Assembly (NCBI RefSeq): GCF_022846655.1
Contig: NZ_AP025667.1
Location: forward strand, 781,001-845,000
DNA: 64,000 nt
Origin: Streptomyces seoulensis
GTDB lineage: Bacteria; Actinomycetota; Actinomycetes; Streptomycetales; Streptomycetaceae
Direction: 5' to 3'
The notes under the pieces are model-generated. The model was not told the DNA's origin. It did not search any database and was given only the letters and a program-made list of their open reading frames with translations. Position numbers and translations under genes: made by a program. Below, one piece after another: positions 37,047-44,334 of this stretch. The stretch's first letter is position 1, and each line of letters opens with the position of its first letter.

Positions 37047-37140
37047 CGCGTGGGAGCCTAATCCGCGCGGATGGTGTATCCCTGCCGATACGCCGTCAAT
37101 GATCGGAAAAGACTGGCCAATCGCAAAAGATCGGGCCGTG

Positions 37141-38769
37141 GTGAACGTCGGGCCTCTTGTGGAAGCGCAGTCGCCCAGGGCGGCTGGAACAACGGTTGTC
37201 GTGCCGGGCGGCGCGGGCGGGCCGCGGACCGGCCGGGTGCCCTGGCGCGTCCGGTGGGGCGCGCCCGTGTGCCTGCCCGCGCTGGTGATGCTCGGGCTCG
37301 GGCTCTGGGGCGTGGACCGGGGCGGGATATGGCGCGACGAGGCCGTCACCTTCCAGGTCGCCCGCCGCTCGGTGCCGCAGATCTGGCAGCTCCTGCACGG
37401 CGTGGACGCGGTGCACGGCCTGTACTACCTGCTGATGCACGCCGTCCTCGCCGTGCACCCCGACGAGGTCGTGCTCCGGCTGCCCTCCGTCTGCGCGGCC
37501 GCCGCCACCGCGGCCCTCGTCGGCGAACTGGGCGTCCGCCTGGCCGGACCGCGCGTCGGCCTGTGGGCCGGACTGCTGTACGCCGTCTCGCCGATGGCCG
37601 GCCACTACGCCCAGGAGGGCCGCTCGTACGCGCTCGTCGCCGCGGGCGCCACCGGTACGACCCTGCTCTTCGTGCGCGCCCTGCGCACCGGCGCCTGGCG
37701 GGCCTACGGCGTCGTCATCGCGGCCACCTGCTGGCTGCACGAGTTCGCCGTGCTGCTGCTTCTGGCCCACGCCGCCACGCTCGCCCTCGCCCGCGTCGGC
37801 GCACGGGTGTGGCGGGGCTGGGCGGGCGCGGCCGGGGTGGTGGGGCTCGCGCTGCTGCCGATGATCCTGGTCTCGCACGCCCAGTCCGCCCAGTTGGCCT
37901 GGCTGCGCCCGCCGACCTGGGCGACCGTGCAGGGGCTGCTGCGCTGGTTCCTCGGGCCGGGCGACGGCGTGTACTGGACCTGTCTCGTACTCGCCGTGCT
38001 CGGTCTGGCCGGGCTGGCGGCGCCGCCGGGGCGGCCGACCTGCGCGCGGGTGGGTCTGCCGCTGGCGGTGCTGCCGCCCGCCGCGCTGATGCTGGCCTCG
38101 CAGCTCTCCCCGCTCTACGTCGACCGCTACGTCCTCTACGCCCTCTCCGGCGCGCCCCTGCTGGTCGCCGCCGGGGCCGACACGGTGGCGCGGGCCGGGG
38201 CGCGGCTGCGGCTGCGGGTGCCCAGACCTCCGGTGCTCGCCCTGACCGGCGCCGCGCTGGCCGGCCTGGCGCTCGTGCTGCAGCTCCCGCTGATGAGCGG
38301 CGACCGCGACCCGGCCCACCGCCCGGACGACCTGGCCGCCGCCGCCAGGGTCGCGGCACGGGAGGTGCGCCCCGGCGAGCCGGTGCTGTTCCTGCCGGTC
38401 CAGGCCCGCAACGCAGCCCTGGCCTACCCGCGCGCCTTCGCGGGCGTGCGGGACGTCGCCCTCGTCGAGCCGGGCCCCGAGTCCGGGACGCTCTACGGGC
38501 GCGAGGCGGACGCGGCCGAGGTGCGGCGACGGCTGGCCGGTCTGGACCGGGTGTGGGTGGTGGCCGACCGGGATCTCCTGGCCGGCCGCTGGAGACCGAG
38601 CGGTCCCGCCGAGCGGGCCAAACTCGCCGTCCTGGCGCAGGAGTTCATGCCCGCCGAGGAGTCGGCCGACGGGGACGCGGGCGTACGGCTCTACGTCCGC
38701 CGGGTCGCCGTCAGTGCTCTGCCGGGCCTTCTTCCAGTTCCCGGACCGCCGCGTCCAGCGCGCCGGTGA
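37141..38769 (+). CDS. GT39-like membrane glycosyltransferase
   Basis: A ~542-residue polytopic protein. Before the second helix the loop GGIWRDEAVTF has the Asp-Glu pair typical of GT-C (PMT/ArnT-like) enzymes, followed by LLHGVDAVHGLYYLLMHAVL (quoted in part: VDAVHGLYY), seen in actinobacterial GT39 proteins. The C-terminal soluble part (~430-542) has an Arg-Val-Trp-Val-like Rossmann edge (LDRVWVVADRD). The start is uncertain: tandem GTG codons at 37138/37141 or an ATG at 37099; none has a clear ribosome site. Its last 59 bases overlap the convergent ohrR gene. Confidence 0.78.
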   Translation: MNVGPLVEAQSPRAAGTTVVVPGGAGGPRTGRVPWRVRWGAPVCLPALVMLGLGLWGVDRGGIWRDEAVTFQVARRSVPQIWQLLHGVDAVHGLYYLLMHAVLAVHPDEVVLRLPSVCAAAATAALVGELGVRLAGPRVGLWAGLLYAVSPMAGHYAQEGRSYALVAAGATGTTLLFVRALRTGAWRAYGVVIAATCWLHEFAVLLLLAHAATLALARVGARVWRGWAGAAGVVGLALLPMILVSHAQSAQLAWLRPPTWATVQGLLRWFLGPGDGVYWTCLVLAVLGLAGLAAPPGRPTCARVGLPLAVLPPAALMLASQLSPLYVDRYVLYALSGAPLLVAAGADTVARAGARLRLRVPRPPVLALTGAALAGLALVLQLPLMSGDRDPAHRPDDLAAAARVAAREVRPGEPVLFLPVQARNAALAYPRAFAGVRDVALVEPGPESGTLYGREADAAEVRRRLAGLDRVWVVADRDLLAGRWRPSGPAERAKLAVLAQEFMPAEESADGDAGVRLYVRRVAVSALPGLLPVPGPPRPARR

Positions 38770-39214
38770 GCCGGTCGAGGCGCTCGCGCAGCTCGCCGAT
38801 CTCGGCCGGGTCCGCCCCGGTCGCGGCCGCGATGCGCCGGGGCACCTCCAGCGCCCGTTCGCGCAGGCCCACGCCGTCGCCGGTGAGCGTCACCCGTACC
38901 GAGCGCTCGTCGCTCGCACTGCGCTCGCGGCGCACCAGGCCCGCCGTCTCCAGCCGCTTCAGCAGCGGGGACAGCGTGCCGGAGTCGAGCCGCAGGTGCT
39001 CGCCGAGCTGCTTCACCGGCATGCCGTCGCGCTCCCAGAGCACCAGCATCACCAGGTACTGCGGGTAGGTGAGCCCGAGGTCCTTCAGCAGCACGCGGTA
39101 GACGCCGTTGAACGCGCGGGAGGCGGCGTTCAGGGAGAAGCAGATCTGCCGGTCCAGGCGGAGCCAGTCCGGGTCGGCGGCGAGGTCGGCCGGTGGGGTG
39201 GGCGAGGCGCTCAT
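38711..39214 (-). CDS. ohrR: MarR-family peroxide sensor OhrR
   Basis: A 167-residue MarR regulator starting MSASPTPPAD. Cys25 in QICFSLNAASR is the conserved redox-sensing cysteine of OhrR; oxidation by organic hydroperoxides releases it from DNA. The winged helix spans ~60-110 (PVKQLGEHLRLDSGTLSPLLKRLE quoted in part). It is divergent from ohr with a CAATT-T-AATTG operator between, the standard arrangement. The 3' end overlaps the tail of the GT39-like gene on the other strand. Confidence 0.92.
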   Translation of the reverse strand: MSASPTPPADLAADPDWLRLDRQICFSLNAASRAFNGVYRVLLKDLGLTYPQYLVMLVLWERDGMPVKQLGEHLRLDSGTLSPLLKRLETAGLVRRERSASDERSVRVTLTGDGVGLRERALEVPRRIAAATGADPAEIGELRERLDRLTGALDAAVRELEEGPAEH

Positions 39215-39253
39215 GACTCCAGGATAGCCAGACGGGCGCTGTTTGGTTGTGCG

Positions 39254-39264
39254 CAATTTAATTG
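39254..39264. promoter_or_regulatory. OhrR operator-like palindrome
   Basis: CAATTTAATTG lies between ohrR and ohr, the AT-rich inverted repeat characteristic of OhrR binding sites, overlapping a TTGTGC (-35-like) element at 39247-39252 for ohr. Confidence 0.65.
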
Positions 39265-39340
39265 TGTGCTCTACTCGGATTCGAGGGCGGCGGTCCTCCC
39301 GGTCCGCCGCCACCGACTCTCCGAGAGGACCGGTCTTCCC

Positions 39341-39754
39341 ATGGACGCGCTCTACACCGCCGTCGCCACCGCCACCCACGGCCGCGAGGGCCGCGCCGTC
39401 TCCTCCGACGGCCGCATCGACCTTCCCCTCGCCATGCCGGCGGAGCTGGGCGGCGACGGCCAGGGCAGCAACCCCGAGCAGCTCTTCGCCGCCGGCTACG
39501 CCGCCTGCTTCGGCAGCGCCCTCGGCCTGGTCGGCCGTCAGGCCAAGGTGGACGTCTCCGACGCCGCCGTCACCGCCGAGGTCGGCATCGGCAAGGAGGG
39601 CGAGGGCTTCGGCCTCAAGGTGACGCTGCGCGTCGAGCTGCCCGACACCGTGGACGAGGCCACCGGCCGCAAGCTGGTCGAGACCGCCCACCAGGTCTGC
39701 CCGTACTCCAACGCCACCCGCGGCAACATCGAGGTCACCCTCGTCGTCGAGTGA
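39341..39754 (+). CDS. ohr: Organic hydroperoxide resistance protein Ohr
   Basis: A 137-residue OsmC/Ohr-family protein starting MDALYTAVATATHGREG. The two catalytic cysteines are Cys56 (AACFGSAL) and Cys120 (VCPYSNATRGN), with Arg18 and Glu46 as the usual partners. Ohr is a thiol-dependent peroxidase that reduces organic and fatty-acid hydroperoxides. It is divergent from ohrR and presumably induced by these compounds. It converges on a TagF-like gene 30 bases downstream. Confidence 0.95.
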   Translation: MDALYTAVATATHGREGRAVSSDGRIDLPLAMPAELGGDGQGSNPEQLFAAGYAACFGSALGLVGRQAKVDVSDAAVTAEVGIGKEGEGFGLKVTLRVELPDTVDEATGRKLVETAHQVCPYSNATRGNIEVTLVVE

Positions 39755-39784
39755 CCCCCGGCGCGGGCACCGGCCCGCGCCGCC

Positions 39785-42001
39785 TCACGAGGACCGGGTG
39801 AGCTGATCGCTCCCCATGGAGGGGCCGGGGATGCGCGCCGCACCGGTGGCGGGCATCGCCTCGCCGAGCAGCAGGGTGCGCACCACCCGCTCGGCGGCCC
39901 GGCCGTCCTCGAACTCGCAGAACCGCGCCCGGAAGTCGGCCCGCAGTGCCGCCGACTCCCCGTCCCGCCACGCCCCGGACTCGAAAAGCCAGGTCAACTC
40001 GCGCTCCGAGCGCGTCACATGGCCCGGCGGCCGGGCGGTGACGTCCAGATAGGCGCCCCGGCTCGCCCGGAACGTCTCCCAGTCGTCGGCGTGGACGACG
40101 ATCGGGCGGTCCAGGACGGCGTAGTCGAACATGATCGACGAGTAGTCCGTGACCAGGGCGTCCGAGGCCAGCATCACCTCCGCCGCGTCCGGCTCGTCCG
40201 TCGCGTCGACCACCAGCCCGCGCCGGGCCAGCTCCGCCAGCCCCGCCCCGCGCGCCGGGCCGTTCGCCAGCGACGGATGCAGCCGCACCACCAGCGTGTG
40301 CCCCTCACCGAGGCCCGCCGCGAAGGCGGCCAGGTCGATCCGGTCCACGTGCCCGCCCCGCAGGTGGTCCCGGCGGGTCGGCGCGTACAGCACCACCGTG
40401 TCCCCCTCCGGGATGCCGTGCCGCCGCCGGAACTCCGCGCCCCGCGAGGCGCCCGCGCCCACCAGCACGTCGTTGCGCGGGCTGCCGGTGCGCACCGAGG
40501 TGAAGTGGCAGGGGAAGGCCCGCTCCCAGACCAGTTCCGCGTGCCGGTTGGCGACCAGACCGAAGTCCCAGCGGTCCGCCCGCCGCAGCATCCGGGGCAC
40601 GTCGAAACCGAGCCGGGCGCCGGGCCTGTCCAGCAGATCGGCGCCCAGGTACTTCAGCGGGGTGCCCTGGTGGGTCTGGATGTGCGTGGCGCCGGGGCGC
40701 TTGACCAGCGCGCCGGGCCAGTTGACGTCGTTGACGAAGAACGAGGCCCGCGCCGTCACCTCCAGATAGCGCCGCGAGCCCAGCAGCACGTGGTCGGTGC
40801 CCGGCGGCAGCGTCGCCGCCGTCTCCTCGTCCCGCACCACCCACACCCCGCGCAGCCGGGGCGCGATGGTCCGCGCCGCCCGGTACACCGCCGCCGGGTC
40901 GCCGAGCATCCCCCGGTGCGAGGACGCCGAGTACACCACCAGGTCCGGGTCCAGCGGACGGCGCGACTGCACCGCCGACCAGCCGCGCCGGGCCCGTTTC
41001 CCCACCGCCGTCCGCATCCGCGCCGCGCGCCGTCCGGCCTCCCGGCCCGCCTGCCCGGCCCGGCGCCGCAGCAGATAGGCGGCGTACCCGCCCTCCAGCA
41101 CGGCCGTCGCACCCTTCGCGCGGGTGCCCTCCGGCCGGTGCGTACGGAACATCCGCGCCGTGCGGTGGAAGAACTCCGCCTTGTCACCCGGCGGCAGCCG
41201 GTCCGGCTTGGCCAGGATGTCCAGGCAGTGCTCACCCATCTTGCGGTGCAGGTACGGCCGCCACCGCCACAGCTCCGGGCGCCCCTCGACGAACGCGAAG
41301 ACCCGCTCGTACTGGTCGTGCACGTCGAAGTGCTTACGGCTGGTGGTGGAGAGGATGTTGCCCTGCCTGCGCTGGCGGTAGTGCAGGCAGATCCGGTCCA
41401 GGGTGGCGATCCGCGCGGCGCTCAGCATCACCGGGAACGTCCACGGGGTGTCCTCGTAGTAGCCGGGCGGGAACTCGAAGCCGTGGCCCGTCACGAAGTC
41501 GCGGCGGTAGACCTTGTTCCACACCACCATCAGCAGATCGAGGATCTCCGGCCGCTCGGCCGCCGTGAAGGTGCCGTCCTCGGCCGCCAGGACGTCCGCC
41601 AGCACGTTGCGGCGGGTGCCGCCCCACCAGTAGGTACGGGCGTAGTCGAAGACCAGCACGTCCGGGTCGTCGCTCTCCGCCAGCCGGTCGGCGACCGCCG
41701 CCAGGGCGCCGGGGGTGAGGGTGTCGTCGCTGTCGAGGAAGAGGAGGTAGTCGCCGCTCGCGTGCGGCATGCCGGCGTTGCGGGCGCGGCCGAGACCGAC
41801 GTTCTCCGGCAGATGCAGCACCCGCACGCGCGGGTCGCGCTCGGCGTACTCGTCGAGGATCGCGCCGCAGCCGTCCGGTGAGCGGTCGTCCACGGCGATC
41901 ACCTCCAGATCGCCGAAGGACTGCTGGAGCACCGAGTCCAGGCACTCGCGCAGGAAGCCCTGCACCTTGAAGCAGGGGACGATGACACTGAAGCGGGGCA
42001 C
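39785..42001 (-). CDS. GT2 / CDP-glycerol glycerophosphotransferase fusion (paralogue 2)
   Basis: A 738-residue protein with a GTG start. The GT-A domain is intact (VIVPCFKVQGFL, AVDDRSPDGCG, metal-binding DSDD at 90-93, EDTPWTFP). The C-terminal TagF-like domain (~370-700) has THQGTPLK, where the residue before Gly is Gln instead of the His in paralogues 1 and 3, VVRLHPSL with the second His kept, and TDYSSIMFDYAVLDRP. It probably builds or decorates a glycerol-phosphate-type polymer, but the Gln may alter activity. It begins 6 bases after the stop of paralogue 3, so they form one operon. Confidence 0.85.
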   Translation of the reverse strand: MPRFSVIVPCFKVQGFLRECLDSVLQQSFGDLEVIAVDDRSPDGCGAILDEYAERDPRVRVLHLPENVGLGRARNAGMPHASGDYLLFLDSDDTLTPGALAAVADRLAESDDPDVLVFDYARTYWWGGTRRNVLADVLAAEDGTFTAAERPEILDLLMVVWNKVYRRDFVTGHGFEFPPGYYEDTPWTFPVMLSAARIATLDRICLHYRQRRQGNILSTTSRKHFDVHDQYERVFAFVEGRPELWRWRPYLHRKMGEHCLDILAKPDRLPPGDKAEFFHRTARMFRTHRPEGTRAKGATAVLEGGYAAYLLRRRAGQAGREAGRRAARMRTAVGKRARRGWSAVQSRRPLDPDLVVYSASSHRGMLGDPAAVYRAARTIAPRLRGVWVVRDEETAATLPPGTDHVLLGSRRYLEVTARASFFVNDVNWPGALVKRPGATHIQTHQGTPLKYLGADLLDRPGARLGFDVPRMLRRADRWDFGLVANRHAELVWERAFPCHFTSVRTGSPRNDVLVGAGASRGAEFRRRHGIPEGDTVVLYAPTRRDHLRGGHVDRIDLAAFAAGLGEGHTLVVRLHPSLANGPARGAGLAELARRGLVVDATDEPDAAEVMLASDALVTDYSSIMFDYAVLDRPIVVHADDWETFRASRGAYLDVTARPPGHVTRSERELTWLFESGAWRDGESAALRADFRARFCEFEDGRAAERVVRTLLLGEAMPATGAARIPGPSMGSDQLTRSS

Positions 42002-42007
42002 GGCGGA

Positions 42008-44209
42008 TCAGCTCCTCACGAGGGACGCGGCGGCGGGGGCGGGCACACGCTCGGCGAGCGGCACCACCGGCGGCAGCGCCTCCGGCGGCTCACCGAGCAG
42101 CACCCGCCGGACGACGCGCTCGGCGGCACGCCCGTCGTCGAACTCGCAGAACCGCTCCCGGAACGCGGCCCGGCACGCGGCCGACGCCTCGCCCCGGTAC
42201 TCGCCCTCGCGGAAGATCCGGGCCAGTTCCCGGGGGGTACGGGCCACCGGGCCCGGCGCCTCGGCCATCAGGTCGAAGTACACGCCCCGCGTCTCGCGGT
42301 AGACCTCCCAGTCGTCGGCGTACACCACGATCGGCCGGTCCAGGTTGGCGTAGTCGAACATGATCGACGAGTAGTCCGTGATCAGCGCGTCCGCCGCCAG
42401 GCACACGTCCTCCGACGAGCGGTGCGCGGTGACGTCGATGATCCGGTCCGAACCGCGGGCCGTGCCCTGGTCGTAGAAGTAGTGGGCGCGCAGCAGCACC
42501 ACCACGTCGTCACCGGCCGCCGCGCAGAACTCCGCCAGATCCAGGCCGGGTTCGAAGCCGGTCGCGTGGTCGCGGTGGGTGGGCGCGTACAGCACCGCCG
42601 TGGCTCCCTCCGGGACGCCCAGCTCGCGCCGGACCCGGGCCACGTCCGCCGCGGTCGCCGTGCAGTACACGTCGTTGCGCGGATAGCCGTACTCCAACTG
42701 CTCGTAGGAGCCGGGGAAGGCGCGCTCCCACATCTGGGTGGAGTGCCGGTTGGAGGAGAGGTTGTAGTCCCAGCGGTCCACCCGGCCCAGCAGCTTGGTG
42801 AAGCTGCCCGAGCGGGCGGCCACCACCGGGTACGTCGACTGGTCCACGCCCATCTTCTTCAGCGGGGTGCCGTGCTGGGTCTGCACGTGCACGCTGCCGG
42901 GGCGCTTGACGACGCCCTCGGCGAAGTTGGCGTTGTTCACCAGGTACTTGGCGCGGGCCAGCACCTCCCAGTACCGCCGCGAGCCGATCACCGCGTACTC
43001 CACGCCCTCCGGCACCGTGTGCGCCTGGTCGGCCTCCACCAGGAACACCGACCTGATGTGCGGGGCGAGTTCGCGGGCCTTGGCATGGATCGCGGCCGGG
43101 TTGCAGGCGTAACCCCGGCCCCAGTAGGCGCAGTACACCGCCAGGTGGGGATCGAGCGGCCGGCGCAGGGCGCGGGCGTAGCGCAGCCGGGTGCGCAGCA
43201 TGCGCGGACGCGGCAGCCGCCCCAGCGCACCGGCCGCCACCCGGTTGATCCCGCGCAGCGCCCGGAACGGCGTGTACGCGCCCGCCGCCAGCAGCCGGTG
43301 CTGCACCCCGAGGCTCCCGCCGGGCGTGCGGTACCCGGCCGGGCGGTGCCTGCGGTACAGGCGCCCGGCGCGGCGGAAGAAGGCCCGGTGTCCTTCGGTC
43401 AGCCGCTCGGGGCGGGAGGCCGTCTTCAGCACCTGGGTGAACAACTGGCCGAACAGCGCTCGGGCCCGCTCCACGGGCAGCGCGCACTCGGCGGCCCGGC
43501 GCAGCACCCGGTCCACCTGGTCCAGCAGCTCCCGCTGGTGCGGTCCCGGCGCGTTGAGCCTGCTGCCCTGGCGCCGGGCCCGGTGCCGTACGACCGCCCG
43601 GCGCAGCACCGCGATCCGGGTGGCGGCGACCGCGACCAGGCCGCCCCAGCCGAGGTCGGTGAAGTGACCTTCGGGGAAGGCCAGTCCGTGCTCGGTCAGG
43701 AAGGTGCGCCGGTAGGCCGCGCTCCAGGCCGGTAGCTGGACGCCGGTGAGCCAGGGTGCCGCGCCGGGCGCGAAGGCGCCGCCGGGAGCCTTGGCCAGCA
43801 GCGGCTTCGCCGGATTGGCGGGCTCGCCCTCCCACCAGGGCACGCGCTCGTACTCGGCCTGCAGCACGTCCACGCCCGCGGTCTCGGTCAGCCGCTGGTC
43901 CAGCGCGTCCAGCGCGCCGGGCAGCAGCAGGTCGTCGCCGTCCAGGAACAGCACGTACCCGCCGCGCGCGGCCCGCAGCCCGGCGTTGCGTGCCCCGCCC
44001 AGTCCGGCCGACGGCGGTGAGTTCACCGGGAGCACCCGCCGGTCGCGTTCGGCGTACGCGGCGGCCACGGCGGCGGCCGGGGCGTCGGGGGAGTCGCAGA
44101 CCGGGATCAGTTCCAGGTCGCCGAAGGACTGCTGAAGCACTGAGTCCAGGGCCTGCGACAGCCGGCCCGAGACCCCGTGGGAGGGAACGATGATGCTGAA
44201 GCGGGGCAT
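42008..44209 (-). CDS. GT2 / CDP-glycerol glycerophosphotransferase fusion (paralogue 3)
   Basis: A 733-residue protein (MPRFSIIVPSHG). The GT-A domain has CDSPDAPAA in place of the usual DDRSPDGCG but keeps a DGDD metal motif and GLGGARNAGL. The TagF-like domain is the most canonical of the four: TQHGTPLKKMG, LRAHYFYDQG and TDYSSIMFDYANLDRP, and it closely resembles paralogue 1 (CNPAAIHAKARELAPHI, YPRNDV, FCEFDDGRAAERVVRR). The frame continues open upstream to 46072, but that part is a shadow of paralogue 4; the ATG at 44209 matches the paralogues' start. Upstream lies a 125-base gap. Confidence 0.85.
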   Translation of the reverse strand: MPRFSIIVPSHGVSGRLSQALDSVLQQSFGDLELIPVCDSPDAPAAAVAAAYAERDRRVLPVNSPPSAGLGGARNAGLRAARGGYVLFLDGDDLLLPGALDALDQRLTETAGVDVLQAEYERVPWWEGEPANPAKPLLAKAPGGAFAPGAAPWLTGVQLPAWSAAYRRTFLTEHGLAFPEGHFTDLGWGGLVAVAATRIAVLRRAVVRHRARRQGSRLNAPGPHQRELLDQVDRVLRRAAECALPVERARALFGQLFTQVLKTASRPERLTEGHRAFFRRAGRLYRRHRPAGYRTPGGSLGVQHRLLAAGAYTPFRALRGINRVAAGALGRLPRPRMLRTRLRYARALRRPLDPHLAVYCAYWGRGYACNPAAIHAKARELAPHIRSVFLVEADQAHTVPEGVEYAVIGSRRYWEVLARAKYLVNNANFAEGVVKRPGSVHVQTQHGTPLKKMGVDQSTYPVVAARSGSFTKLLGRVDRWDYNLSSNRHSTQMWERAFPGSYEQLEYGYPRNDVYCTATAADVARVRRELGVPEGATAVLYAPTHRDHATGFEPGLDLAEFCAAAGDDVVVLLRAHYFYDQGTARGSDRIIDVTAHRSSEDVCLAADALITDYSSIMFDYANLDRPIVVYADDWEVYRETRGVYFDLMAEAPGPVARTPRELARIFREGEYRGEASAACRAAFRERFCEFDDGRAAERVVRRVLLGEPPEALPPVVPLAERVPAPAAASLVRS

Positions 44210-44334
44210 GCTTTTCTTTCTGTCGTCTTGCGGCCGCGTCCCGGTCGCCCGGCGGGACGCCAGGTGGACGGCCGGGTCGGCGTGGGCCGCGTCGTGCCGA
44301 GGGGCATGGAAACTCCCGGAAGGTCCAACGGTGT

